64,000 bases of DNA from NCBI GenBank assembly GCA_034231615.1, contig CM067317.1:18084064-18148063 (forward strand), read 5' to 3'. This document shows, piece after piece, positions 46,870-58,119 of the stretch (position 1 is its first letter; every line of letters starts with the position of its first letter). This stretch comes from Meghimatium bilineatum (Eukaryota; Mollusca; Gastropoda; Stylommatophora; Philomycidae). Under the pieces are notes generated by a model. It was not told where the DNA came from. It searched no databases and was given only the letters and a program-made list of their open reading frames with translations. The translations under genes and the position numbers were made by a program.

Positions 46870-48715
46870 TAGTATAGAACTTTTGAAATGTCGAAGTGAT
46901 AGGCCAGCGATCATCAATCTGAGTGAGATTGCTAAAGAAAAGTGTAATTGTTTCACGAGGGACTCGTTGGTCCAACATTTCATTGAGACATGAATGCATC
47001 GATTTTTTTCAGTATAGGAAATTCATGATCACGTGGGAAAATATCCTATAATTCCTTCAAGTTGGTTAAGCAAAAACTATGAATCTGAATGTATAGATTT
47101 TATAAATGCTTTTTTTTAAAGTGAGATTGTAATTAAAAACGAGAATCACTATTTCACACCATTATAGTAGATGACAGTACTGACATGACAGTGACGAGAA
47201 TGCTTATGTTGTACATCACAGTGACGAGACTGCTTATGTTGTACATCACAGTGACTATAGTGCTTATGTTGTACATCACAGTGACGAGAGTGCTTATGTT
47301 GTACATCAAATTCAGAAAACTAGACGACGATAATCATAAATCTGATTATGCGAGTTTGTAAAATTTACTGTCAATTTTACAGTAGCGCTGCTAAATTCTG
47401 TTCACTATAAGAATGAAGTTGGTCAAAAGACACCCCCACATTACTCCGCGACAACAAGTAATTTTTAAACAGCTAATGCCATGTAAAAACAACATTATTT
47501 AAAAAACTTCAAAACAATTAAAAAACAATATATTTAAACTACATTTAAAAAAACATTTTAAACGAAATTTAAAAACAATATTATTGGGCACCAAACAATC
47601 GATTAATGCATTCTGCGTCCTACAACCAATCAGAAGCACTGAACTACTTCATTAAGCATAATAGTGTTGCTCCTATTCTACGCAAGTCAACTCTTCAAAT
47701 GGTAGAGCAACACTGTATAGCGTACCCAGAAGATTTAGGAATATATGACACATAGAAATCGATATCACTGATAAAGGAGATTGAAACTAATTCGCACCGT
47801 GTATACACTCTTCGGTAGATTTAGTGTGAGAATAGCTAATTTACAGGACATTGCCATAGCAGATGACAGTGGCGTTGTTTCAGTTAGGTCCCTGAATGAA
47901 GAACGATAGATTTCTCGATACGTTGTTGTTAATGTTTTAGTAAGAATAACGATATTTACATGAATAGTGTGAAGAAGTAGAAGAAGATAATGCCCTAGTG
48001 TACAAATATTGCCGTGAGAAATTATCGCAGTCAGAGCATAAGTATGCATTATTTATTCTGTGTGATGTTCTTCGGGAATTGGTAGAATTGTGCAAGATTC
48101 TTCATAAGAGTTATGTGACGACAATGAAGTATTTCAATAAACAAAAACCACAACCAGAAAAATGTGATTTTAATATCATTGAGACACATCTCATTTCAGT
48201 GAAAGTGTCCATAATTTAATTTCTTCGTAGACTCATATAATTACTAATGGTGTTCTCAGTTTCATCTAACAAACTTGCAATCACATGGACACAAGATTTA
48301 CAGAGAATGAATTAAAAGAACCATGTGTATTTGATAATGATTATTTTGTCAAATATCTCCAAATTCGATGAATAATTTTCAATTGGCTGTGCAGAAATTT
48401 CAAGATTAACGAAAATAGTAATTTATTGTCAAGAAAGATGAGCACTCGTATTGCAAGCAGCTACACTAAGTGTATTCTGACTTCAAATTTATCACTACAG
48501 AGAAGATGACAAGTGGAGCAATGAAATCTTGTCAAGATATAATATCATTAACAAGACAACAAGAACAATTCAGTGAATTAAATATGCTCATTGATATATG
48601 TGCAACGTTCCAAGTTTCAAGTGCTGATTGTGAAGGAGGTTCTAGCTTCATGAATGAAATCAAGACAAAAATTAGGAATAGATTTGATACTCAAAAAAGA
48701 TTACAAATGTAGTCA
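46870..48715 (+). pseudogene. hAT-type transposase remnant (ZMYM/KIAA1586-like)
   Basis: Three separated pieces are in the expected order. (1) From about 47131: 'KRESLFHTIIVDDSTDMTVT', matching the 'F..IVDESTD.S.T..L' box with the first catalytic Asp. (2) 47998-48219: 'EHKYALFILCDVLRELVELC', like 'LADVLEELA.LS..LQ'. (3) 48595-48700: 'ICATFQVSSADCEGGSSFMN' and 'EIKTKIRNRFDTQ', the C-terminal dimerisation segment of hAT proteins ('S.A.CERGFS.MN.IKTKLRNR'). An earlier piece ('RPAIINLSEIAKEKCNCF' near 46900-46955) may belong. hAT transposases move by cut and paste; domesticated relatives exist in animals. Stops between the pieces make this copy inactive. Piece 1 carries a 30-bp in-frame tandem expansion. 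Confidence 0.65.
47188..47307 (+). repeat. In-frame 30-bp repeat x4 in the hAT remnant
   Basis: The unit ACAGTGACGAGAGTGCTTAT + GTTGTACATC occurs four times, each translating to TVTR(V/L/M)LMLYI or TVTIVLMLYI, directly after the DDSTDM box. Related transposases have only one such segment followed by 'K/RF', which is present here once after the fourth copy. Confidence 0.85.
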
Positions 48716-48719
48716 TTCT

Positions 48720-49010
48720 GAGATAAATGAATGTAAAATAAGACTGGTTAAACAGCATTGTTCAATAAAACTACACTATGTTGGCCATATCAAACTCCAC
48801 GACAGTCTGGAGAAGACCATAATTAAGGGAATGATGTCAGGGTGGCGAACAAGAGGCAGACCAGGAAGAGGATGAACACGAGACATCAAAGCCACCTGAA
48901 CATGATAGTGACAGAAGTAGGAAGGCTGGCTAAAGTTCGACAGAAGTTGCGAAATGCTGTGATGACTGTTACATCCTGTTCAGGATATGCTACCTGATGA
49001 GATCTCTCTT
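48720..49010 (+). pseudogene. LINE C-terminal fragment
   Basis: The frame 48654-48875 gives 'YVGHIKLHDSLEKTIIKGMM' and 'SGWRTRGRPGRG', as in 'YFGHIKRH.GLEKTI..G...GKRGRGRP'. The next piece, 'VTEVGRLAKVRQKLRNAVMT', and 'VTSCSGYAT' finish the C-terminus. Same lineage as 24215-24590. It overlaps the end of the hAT remnant, so one element inserted beside or into the other. Confidence 0.65.
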
Positions 49011-49147
49011 TAGCAGTTTGTGATGATAAATGCGAACTCCCTATCTTCAATACAGACAAAAAATGGCGTCTCGACTACTCCAGTAATGGCTACGTTCACA
49101 GCGTAGAATTTCTTCGCAAAGAGACAACCGTAAGTCAACAATAGGGA

Positions 49148-49846
49148 ATGTCCATCCCTAGACAAAATGTCTGTGACGGCACGCGAGGCGGAGGAATCCA
49201 AATGAATCAACGGCTCAAACGGCGAAACAGCAAAGTGTGTGGCGCACAAGAGGCAAGTTCTGGGCATAATAATGAATATTGGCTGGCCACCGTGGAAAAG
49301 ACTGGGACCTTACCACGTACACCCCAAAGTCAAGCAACGGATGAACAACATCTAAAGTTTAGGAAACAACATATTAGAATAGGAACATGGAATGTCAGAA
49401 CACTACACCAATCAGGAAAGCTAGAAAATTTAATATTAGAGGCAGAAGCATTAGATGTAGATATTCTAGGAATAGCAGAGACAAGATGGAAAGATGCTGG
49501 GTACACAAGAAAAGAAAATTTTAGTTTTATACATTCAGGAGGAGATTACCATGAACGAGGGGTAGGAATACTGATCAGGAAAGAAATAGAAAAATATATC
49601 AGCGGGTACTGGACATATAATGACAGAATGATGTTGCTAAAGATCAAAGCAAAACCGTTTGATCTGGCCATTATACAAACTTATACACCAACTACAGATT
49701 ACACTGAAGAAGAAATAGAACAGTACTACGAAGATCTGCAACAACTACTCAAACCAGTAAAATCAACATTCATTTTAATAGTCATGGGAGACATGAATGC
49801 AAAAATAGGACATTGTAGGGCAATTCGGACTAGGGACAAGAAATGA
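49148..49846 (+). pseudogene. RTE ORF, part 1: endonuclease N-terminal portion
   Basis: This 232-codon frame holds the start of the APE-type endonuclease from about residue 76: 'RIGTWNVRTLHQSGKLENLI', 'DILGIAETRWKDAGYT' (the catalytic Glu in 'ETRW'), 'GVGILIRKEI', 'LAIIQTYTPTT' and 'VMGDMNAKIG' (Asp and Asn of the active site). The protein nicks DNA to prime reverse transcription. Translation then leaves frame at about 49815-49820, where one base is lost or gained, and the sequence resumes as 'QFGLGTRNDRGERLIQFCEE' in the next frame. The ATG at 49148 is simply the first in the frame; the true start is unknown. Confidence 0.85.
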
Positions 49847-52208
49847 CAGAGGAGAAAGACTAATACAGTTCTGTGAGGAGAACAATATGATCATATGTAA
49901 TACATTCTTTGAACATGAAAATAGAAGATTATATACATGGAAAAGCCCTGGAGACAGAAAGAGGAACCAAATAGATTACATTGTGATTAACAATAGATTT
50001 AGAAATAGTGTCAAAAACATAAAAACATACCCAGGTGCAGATATCAACTCTGACCATAATCCAGTGCTGTGCAAAATAAATGTCAAACTTAAAAAGATAG
50101 TAAATAGAGGAGTCCAAGAACCACAGATAGACGCATCAGCACTAAAACAACAAGACATACAACAAAAATACCTTGTAGATGTAAAGAATAGATATGAACA
50201 TCTAATGATAGAGTGCATGGAACAATACAGAAGGAAAAATCCAGAAGAGAAAATAGACAATAAATGGGAAAGCCTAAAGAAAAGTATTCAAACATCAAGT
50301 AAAAACTTACCAACAAGAAATACCAAGAACAAACATACATGGATGACAGATGAAATATTAGAGAAAATGACAGAAAGAAAGAAAGCTAAAAATACACCAA
50401 AATACTCAAGTATAGACAAGGAGATACGTAACATGTGCAGAACAGCGAAAAAACAATGGCTAGAAACAAAATGCAGTGAAATAGAGGAGATGTCCATTCA
50501 ACAGAAGACAAAATTAATGCATAAGGAGATAAGGCTGATCACAAATAAGAAAAATCCTATAAATGGGGGTGGCTGCATTAAAGATAAAAATGGTAAAATA
50601 ATATTTGATAAAACAGAAGCACTCACAAGATGGGCAGATTATGTAACAGAACTGTTTGACGACCAACGGAACAAAAAACCAACAATACACAACAATGATG
50701 GACCAGCAATACTGAAATCAGAAGTAGAACATGCAATAAATTCAATAAAATGTGGAAAAGCTGCAGGCTCTGACAACATAACAGCAGACATAATAAAAAC
50801 TCTAAATGAATTTGGTGTAGATACTATCACAGAAATTTGCAATGACATATACGAAACAGGCCATATACCTAAAGACCTAACATCATCAATATTCATACCA
50901 CTACCTAAGAAGCCCAGGGCTGTGGACTGTACAGAATATAGAACAACAAGTCTAATGAGCCATATAACTAAAATACTTCTCAAGATAATACATGAAAGAA
51001 TTAAGAACAAGATAGACATGGAGGTCGGTGAAGAACAATTCGGTTTTAGGAAAAACAAAGGAACCAGAGAAGCTATACTGAGTATCCGGCTAGTGATAGA
51101 TAAATATATAGAAGTCCAAAAAAGTATCTATATTTGCTTCATAGACTACAGCAAGGCCTTTGACAGAGTCCAACATGAAAAATTAATCAAATGTCTTCAA
51201 GAAATAGGCATAGATGGAAAAGACATCAGGCTGATTAGAAATATATATTGGGAACAAACTGCATCAATAAGGTGTGAAAACAGCTACTCTCCATACATAG
51301 AAATAAGAAGAGGGGTAAGACAAGGATGCATTTTATCACCAAGCCTATTTAATATCTACACAGAGAATATCTTTAAAAATATAGAAGAAATACCAGGACT
51401 CAAGATCAATGGGAAAATAATAAACAACATTAGATATGCAGATGACACTGTTCTTTTAGCCGAAAGTGAACATGAACTACAAAGACTAATAGATCAAGTC
51501 AATAAATCAAGTAATGAATATGGACTGGATATAAACATTCAAAAAACAAAAACCATGATAATCAGCAAAGACACAGAAGAACAGGAGGTAAACATAAACA
51601 TACAGGGAGAGAAACTACAACAAGTAAAACAGTATCAATATCTTGGACACATAGTCACAAATGATGGCAGATGTGAAACAGAAGTTAAAAGGAGAATAGG
51701 AATGGCTAAAAGTACCTTCAATGACATGAGGAAATTATTAATATCTAAACAAATTACAAACAAGTTAAAAATGAGAATTATAAAATGCTACATCTATTCC
51801 ATATTAATGTATGGCTCAGAAACATGGACACTAAATAAACAATTAGAAGACAAAATTGATGCCTTTGAGATGTGGGTATATAGAAGAATAGGGAGAACAT
51901 CATGGAAAGAGAAGAAAACAAATAAAGAGGTGCTAAAGACACTTAATATGAAGAAAGAACTATTAAGAGAAATAAAGATCAGGCAAATAAAATACTTTGG
52001 ACACATTCAAAGACATGACACCCTATTGAAGACCTTACTTGAGGGTAAAGTCAAAGGGAAGCGAGCAAGAGGTAGGCAGAGATACAAGTGGGAGAGTAAC
52101 ATTACACGATGGACAGGTTACAGTCTAGCAGAGTACACCACCAAGACAAGAGACAGGAGATGTTGGAGATACGTTGCAGCCAACCTTCGTTGCGGAGACG
52201 GCACTTGA
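49820..52208 (+). pseudogene. RTE ORF, part 2: endonuclease end and reverse transcriptase
   Basis: A 773-codon frame counted from the ATG at 49887, with open reading back to about 49820. 'NSDHNPVLCKIN' (residues 54-65) holds the endonuclease catalytic Asp-His. RT: 'KCGKAAGSDNITADIIK', 'SSIFIPLPKKPRAVDCTEYR', 'FGFRKNKGTREAILSI', 'ICFIDYSKAFDRVQHEKLI' (first catalytic Asp), 'RRGVRQGCILSPSLFNIY', and the intact 'RYADDTVLLAES' box (YADD at about 517-520). The thumb and C-terminus follow: 'YLGHIVTNDGRCETEVKRRI', 'ILMYGSETWTLNKQLED', 'QIKYFGHIQRHDTLLKTLLE', 'KRARGRQRYKWESNITRW'. All catalytic residues I can check are present. It lies in the same element as part 1; restored activity is not implied. 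Confidence 0.9.
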
Positions 52209-52229
52209 TGATGATGATGATGATGATAA

Positions 52230-52334
52230 ATGAAATTTTTATCCGATGCAATACTTGACCATCGACAGAGAAAGTCAATACACAAATCGTTTATTATAAC
52301 ATTATCAGGAAGTTTGATCAGGAAGATATAGTGA
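52230..52334. other. Junction between two LINE copies
   Basis: About 100 bp of unassigned sequence lie between the RTE tail and the next LINE's 5' region. Confidence 0.5.
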
Positions 52335-53195
52335 GGTCAACGAATAGTGCAACTCCACTCTATCAACAAAATTAAGCCTAATCATTATTCAACTATCATT
52401 ATCCATCATCATCAACTCATACAACAAGTCCTGTGGCGATGGGAAAGCGGTAAACCAGAAAGCTGCAGTCACAAACCTGCACACAGGCGGATCAGGGCAA
52501 ATGGTCGCTTCCTGTGTATACACAAAGCAGAAATTGGACTCGGCAGCCCTCTGGGCAACTGAGCAGCTTTATTCAGGATAGCTCTGCTCACTCCCATAGC
52601 ATGAGATGGGGCTAGAAAAGGTGCCCTAAAAGTAGCCTGCCTAACTTAACCTGGCCAGAACAGCTGCTGGCGAGTGCCTAACCACTGTGGTTGAAATACA
52701 ATAAAGGTTATAAAACAACTATTAGTGGTAACGTGGAATGTCCGCACACGCACACACATAACAACTTCAAAAAGATCACAAAGAAGGACATCGCTAGTGT
52801 CAAAGGAATTGGCCAGATACAACCTCGACATTGTAGTACTGGACGGAACGAGATTATTGGAGGAAAGCCAGCTTACAGAAAGAGGAGGAGGAAGGCACAA
52901 TTATTTTTTTGGAGTGATCGCAAAAGCTCTGAGCGACGAAAATCTGGAGTTAGATTTGCAGTTAGTGCCGAGCTTGTACAAAGGCTCCCTATCCTTCACC
53001 GGGGACTAAGCGACCATCTTTTGATACTACACATGCAAGTGGGAAAACAGGAGTTTACAACCTTAATTAGCGCATATGCTTTGACAATGACAAACCAAAA
53101 TGAAGAAAAATACAAATTATATGAGGAACATAATGCAGTATCATCTACGCCAAGAACAAACAAACATACAACTAGCGTTTACAGGTCTAGTAGGA
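52335..53195 (+). pseudogene. LINE 5' region with endonuclease, 3'-truncated
   Basis: A leader (52335-52715, with GATGGGGCTAGAAAAGGTGC, CCTAAAAGTAGCCTGCC) precedes an endonuclease: 'LVVTWNVRT' near 52720-52745, 'RTSLVSKELARYNLDIVVLD' (52780-52840), 'GTRLLEESQLTERGGGRHNY', then in the next frame 'FFWSDRKSSERRKSGVRFAV' and 'EFTTLISAYALTMTNQNEEK'. One frameshift lies in the T-run at about 52905. The typical pattern is 'FFWSG....ERR.AGV.FAI' and 'ATIISAYAPPMT'. It stops at about 53195, before the RT. Same lineage as the RT pieces at 15600-16000 and 25020-26190. Retention of the 5' part only is unusual. Confidence 0.8.
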
Positions 53196-53241
53196 TAGCC
53201 GAATAAAGGATATTTTATTCGGCCATTCCACAGAGTGATAC

Positions 53242-53323
53242 ATACGTTTCTATGTTTAGATTAATGAATACGTTTCTATGTTTAGATTAATGAATACGTT
53301 TCTATGTTTAGATTAATGCATTA
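53242..53323. repeat. 26-bp tandem repeat x3
   Basis: Unit ATACGTTTCTATGTTTAGAT + TAATGA, three nearly identical copies. Confidence 0.95.
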
Positions 53324-53356
53324 CTCCTCTGAGACAATGATGATGATGAAATTTAT

Positions 53357-53455
53357 TTTCTTCTTCTGTGTTTACTCTAAAGTTAAGTTGTCTGAATAAC
53401 AGCTTGGCTACTACCTATGCGTATTGTGATCTGACACATCCGACATTCACAAAAC
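53357..53455 (-). mobile_element. Repeat C, short copy
   Basis: Minus-strand reading runs GTCGGATGTGTCAGATCACA to an ACAGAAGAAGAAAAT tail. Same start block and tail type as 10353-10632. Confidence 0.5.
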
Positions 53456-53579
53456 ACCAAAAAGTCCTAAACATTTTGTCACCAACGGGATAAGAAAGTC
53501 AATCTCACCCCCACACCTCCTTATTCGTTTTTTTTTTCAAAATGCATGACGGATTAGATGGTAATTAATTTTGCACTCG
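53456..53579. other. Unassigned sequence
   Basis: Nothing recognised. Confidence 0.5.
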
Positions 53580-54110
53580 GTTGTATTCATATCAGCACAC
53601 ATGCGAATATACCGTTCTGGGTTGTGTTCACATAAACACAAATGCGAATATACCGTTCTGGGTTGTGTTCACATAAACACAAATGCGAATATACTGTTCT
53701 GGGTTGTGTTCACATAAACATACATGCGAATATACTGTTCTGGGTTGTGTTCACATGGAACACACATGCGAATATACTGTTCTGGGTTGTGTTCACATAA
53801 ACACACATGCGAATAAACTGCTCTGGGTTGTGTTCACATGAACACACATGCGAATATACTGCTCTCGGTTGTGTTCACACACATGCGAATATACTGCTCT
53901 CGGTTGTGTTCACATGAACACACGTGTGAAATATTCTTGTCTCGGTTGTGTTCACATGAACACACATGCGAATATACTGCTCTGGGTTGTGTTCACATGA
54001 ATACACGTGTGAATATATTCTTGTCTCGGTTGTGTTCACATGAACACACATGCGAATATACTGCTCTGGGTGGTGTTCACATCATCACAAATGTGAATAT
54101 ATTCTGATGA
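53580..54110. repeat. ~41-bp minisatellite, about 13 copies
   Basis: Unit near CACATGCGAATATACTGTTC + TGGGTTGTGTTCACATAAACA. Right-hand copies alternate CTCGGTTGTG and CTGGGTTGTG types and CACGTGTGAA/CACATGCGAA, so a two-unit pattern is emerging between about 53860 and 54060. Each unit contains a small inverted motif, GTGTTCACATGAACACAC. Confidence 0.95.
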
Positions 54111-54482
54111 TTATTCTATCAACATCATGTATTATTTATTAACAGAAAACTTGGTTTTACAACCTCAACATACACTGACTATATCCATGACAGATCTGTC
54201 AACATAACATAAACACGACTTCATTCGTAACGGTATTGATTGTTGTGATTTTAGTTAGTCACTGTTTATATACGTGGAGTCGCAAGTAAAAAAAAAACAA
54301 GGCCGTCTAACGAAATGAACGGAAATAATCACAGTCAACTTTTCAGATCATGTTTACTTGCTGTACATAGGTCTTTAACGGCGACGGTCTGAATGTATTG
54401 CACACAGAAGACCTATATTTAACAGATTAGATAAGTAATTGGTTAAATATATACGTTTCATTAAGTCTGTGTTTTGCAAACA
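54111..54482. other. Gene-free spacer between two minisatellites
   Basis: I see nothing recognisable. Confidence 0.5.
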
Positions 54483-55188
54483 GTAAAATATGTTACTGTG
54501 TGTTTTCCGTTAATATCTTGTAGAGAAAAGTAAAATATGTTACTGTGTGTTTTCCGTTAATATCTTGTAGAGAAAAGTAAAATATGTTACTGTGTGTTTT
54601 CCGTTAATATCTTGTAGAGAAAAGTAAAATATGTTACTGTGTGTTTTCCGTTAATATCTTGTAGAGAAAAGTAAAATATGTTACTGTGTGTTTTCCATTA
54701 ATATCTTGTAGAGAAAAGTAAAATATGTTACTGTGTGTTTTCTGTTAATATCTTGTAGAGAAAAGTAAAATATGTTACTGTGTGTTTTCCGTTAATATCT
54801 TGTAGAGAAAAGTAAAATATGTTACTGTGTGTTTTCCGTTAATATCTTGTAGAGAAAAGTAAAATATGTTACTGTGTGTTTTCCGTTAATATCTTGTAGA
54901 GAAAAGTAAAATATGTTACTGTGTGTTTTCCGTTAATATCTTGTAGAGAAAAGTAAAATATGTTACTGTGTGTTTTCCGTTAATATCTTGCAGAGAAAAG
55001 TAAAATATGTTACTGTGTGTTTTCTGTTAATATCTTGTAGAGAAAAGTAAAATATGTTACTGTGTGTTTTCCGTTAATATCTTGTAGAGAACAGTAAAAT
55101 ATGTTACTGTGTGTTTTCCGTTAATATCTTGTAGAGAAAAGTAAAATATGTTACTGTGTGTTTTCCGTTAATATTTTGTATAGAGAAA
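54483..55188. repeat. 47-bp minisatellite, 15 copies
   Basis: Unit GTAAAATATGTTACTGTGTG + TTTTCCGTTAATATCTTGTAGAGAAAA. Copies are nearly identical; single changes are CCATTAA, TCTGTTAA (twice), TTGCAGAG and GAGAACAG. The last copy carries TTTTGTATAGAG. It is the most homogeneous long array besides the 42-bp one. Confidence 0.97.
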
Positions 55189-55204
55189 TTTCACTAAAAT
55201 CTCA

Positions 55205-55480
55205 ACAATTCTCAGTTATTTACATCCTGCATTTTTGCCAACATAGTTTTTAAAATAGGTAAACATTTGCACCAATGTCTATCGTCTGACCAGTTTGTGT
55301 GCCTCTTGTTAATGTTCATTTCCTGTAATTCTATACAGTTTAGTATTTTCCTGTTTATTGCTTCTTGAAGGTGGTCTAAAATAACTCTCTTTATGAGTTT
55401 ACCTGCTATATCAAATATTGTCATACATTGCGACTTAAAAGTAAATTTCCTGTGTTTTATATTTCTCTCAATTGGTATTG
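55205..55480 (-). pseudogene. Possible LINE RT fragment
   Basis: Minus-strand frame reads 'KSQCMTIFDIAGKLIKRVIL' and 'DHLQEAINRKILNCIELQ', resembling the RT segment 'R.I.L.D..GKL.E..I..RL...I' of I/Jockey/R1-type LINEs. It lacks the catalytic motifs, so the match is tentative. Confidence 0.35.
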
Positions 55481-56155
55481 CACATACCTTAGTGTTATCA
55501 CGGGAATGTTTGCTTTAAGCTAAGACAATAATCCTCTGCAGAGTATCGGGGAGGGGGAAGAGAAGAGACCTTAAGACAGTCCAAGTTGTATTAAACGAAT
55601 TTCTGGCATCTCCTGCAGTTCTGATTATTTCCAAGCGTATTGGCGTTGTCTTTCCCTTGAAACTAATCAAGAAAGCCCACAAAGACTAAGGGCAATGCAT
55701 TTTCACTATACATTCTTCATCAGCAAGCAACCATGTTTGAAATATAGGAACTATGTGGCACGAAAATTCATTTCATGAACTCTTAGTTCATTTGAAATTG
55801 TACTCTGGTCTTCTACCCGGCCGTCTGTAAACATGTAAAATGCTGTCACATTGCATTTTCTGAATAACATATTTTCGTTAGATTGAATAATAGGCCACAT
55901 TACACAGCTCATCAGCTATGAACATTTATGTAACTAAGGTAAACATCGCAGGTTGTTACCAAAATCCCAAACGTTAAACAAAGAATAGTAACGATAACAC
56001 CTACTATATATGTGCTAACAGACGACTAAGAAGATGAACACGTATTTGACAACAACAACAACTAGATATAGAAAAAGTCCACACAACTGTAAAAATCCAT
56101 ATTTAGTACAACACAAATGATAAACTTAAACCAACAATCTTCAACAAGAAAAGGT
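55481..56155. other. Gene-free stretch
   Basis: I recognise nothing here. Confidence 0.5.
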
Positions 56156-56159
56156 TCTC

Positions 56160-56390
56160 CAAGAGCCTGGACACACCGATGTTGGTGGGGGGGGATGAAA
56201 GGGAAGACAGACTAGCTAGAGTGTCCGCTAGGACAAGTGTTAGTTCAATCAACCGTGTTGATTTTGTGAATATAATTATACAGTTAGAGCAGTTAGGGGC
56301 AGCAGGTTGTGCTTCTCATTACATGTATACGGCCAGATGTAGGGCCTGACAGGATGAGTGGAGTTCCAAGAACCGAACGGCGTATTATAA
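56160..56390 (+). pseudogene. Possible LINE RNase H end
   Basis: One frame reads 'VGGDERGDRLARVSARTSVS' followed by 'SINRVDFVNIIIQLEQLG', similar to the end of RNase H in LINEs ('VGI.GNE.ADRLAR...', with a following 'RAD' segment as at 23400-23470 minus). A G-run at 56187-56194 probably hides a frame change. Low confidence. Confidence 0.3.
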
Positions 56391-56464
56391 TGAATGAAAA
56401 CACCCACAACAAATTAGAACTGTCAACATGAACAACATTACTAAGAATATAATGAATAAAAGAC

Positions 56465-56835
56465 ATAGGGGCATATTGATGAGAGGAAATATACGAATAT
56501 ATTGATGATATGAGATATAATCATATACTGATGATAGAAGATATAAAAACATATTGGTGATAGTAGGTATAAACATATATTGATGACATGAGATACGCAC
56601 ATATTGATGATAGTAGATATAAGCACATTTTAATGGTATGAGATATACTGATTTATTGATAATAGGAGATATAAACAGGAGATATAATCATGTGTTGATG
56701 ATAGAAGATATAAACACATATTGATGATAGTAGATATAAACATATAGTGATGATACGAGATATAACTACATAAGCACATATTGATGATAGGAAATATAAG
56801 CATTAACTAATTACTGGAGATATTCACATATTGAT
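56465..56835. repeat. ~26-bp diverged minisatellite, about 13 copies
   Basis: Unit near ATATTGATGATAGTAGATAT + AAACAC with many indels and point changes. Confidence 0.85.
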
Positions 56836-57530
56836 GGACCCTGGCGGAAGGGTCTCGCCTATTAGGAAAAATCAACTGAAGTCCAATTCGACTTTCCTCG
56901 TTGCCCAACACCACTAATATCGAATCAATGTGTCTGGATATAGGGACACAATGGGCAATGAAGTCGTCTTTCTGCACTGGAAAAGGTTCGCGGGCAGAGA
57001 ATCGCCACGTCCAAAAATTAATGACCAGTGGATGATCCACACACCAACATCCAGCTCGTCTTCTCTGGTTGCTTGTCTACAGATACGAAGGCTGCCACAA
57101 TCTAGGAAAGTCAGCTGAATTTAAAGCGTACCGACATCGGATGTGCTGAGCCGACAGCGGATCTGCTGTAAAATTAGAAGCATACCTTGCTTTCTGCTAA
57201 CTGGCTCAAAATACACCAAATTACGTGATACTTATTTAAGATCGATCACAGAAGAAAGACTGACTTACTACGCACAGAAGACAACCATTGTCAAAAACAA
57301 GAATTACAACGAAGAAGTTTTAACAAACAGAAAAATAAAGAAGAACGACAGAAGGTTGTAACGTGTTCAATGAAGTATCACTTGATGATACTATAGAGAT
57401 AGAAACTTGAAATACCCGATACACCCTGCTGCAAATGCCATACTTATTTTTACCCATCTCCATCACAGCTTCAGTGGGAGAGAAGTTAGTAGTGTCATAA
57501 AGCCAACCGTCGCGAACAATTAAATGTTTG
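56836..57530. other. Gene-free stretch, GC-richer in its first part
   Basis: 56836-57180 is slightly richer in GC and open on both strands for 60-77 codons (56807-57040 minus; 56930-57118 plus), but no family is recognised. It may be a fragment of an unidentified element. Confidence 0.4.
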
Positions 57531-57534
57531 GGAA

Positions 57535-57965
57535 ACTCAAACAGCAATACTACTGGCGTATGCATTGTGTAAACATTTTCAAACAGTAATGCGACTAGGC
57601 GTATATGGCAACATACTCGAACATCAATGCGACTAAGCGTATGTGCTAACATACTCGAAGCAGCAATACGCCAAGGCGTATGCATTGTGCCAACATATTC
57701 AAGCAGCAATGTTACTAGGCGTGTACATTATGCCAAAATATTCAAGCAGCAATATTACTAGGCGTGTGCATTATGCCAACATATTCAAGCAGCAATGTTA
57801 ATAGGCGTGTGCATTATGCCAACATATTGAAACAGCAATGTTACTAGGCGTATGCATTGTGCCAACATATTCAAGCAGCAATATTACTAGGCGTGTGCAT
57901 TGTGCCAACATATTCAAGCAGCAATGTTAATAGGCGTATGCAATGTGCCAACATATTCAAGGGTA
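57535..57965. repeat. ~43-bp minisatellite, about 10 copies
   Basis: Unit near ATGCCAACATATTCAAGCAG + CAATGTTACTAGGCGTGTGCATT. Left copies (57535-57690) are shorter and more diverged. Confidence 0.93.
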
Positions 57966-58119
57966 TTTGAACAGAATTGACATGCATGTAATATTCTGCC
58001 AACATTATATTATAATAGTGCAGATGTGCCATCACTGCAAGTTGGTGAGCAACTATGAAGGAAAAATGATGAATTTATTGGCCTAGTATTATACGCTACA
58101 TTCATGTCAGGATAAGAAG

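Larger units (their letters stand above)
49060..52229 (+). mobile_element. RTE-type non-LTR retrotransposon, nearly full length
   Basis: About 3.1-3.2 kb with an AP-like endonuclease followed by a reverse transcriptase, no RNase H, and a 3' end made of a (TGA)n run (52207-52228) directly after the stop codon. Single-frame EN-RT layout, length and trinucleotide tail fit the RTE clade. The only clear coding defect seen is one frameshift near 49815. The 5' boundary is uncertain (about 49000-49150); target-site duplications could not be fixed. It is the best preserved relative of the truncated ends at 10242-10800, 13026-13465, 27420-27635 and 59640-59730. Confidence 0.85.

Noticed and set aside
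53838-54107. His/Cys-rich 89-residue frame as a zinc-binding protein
   Set aside because: It is the translation of the 41-bp minisatellite.
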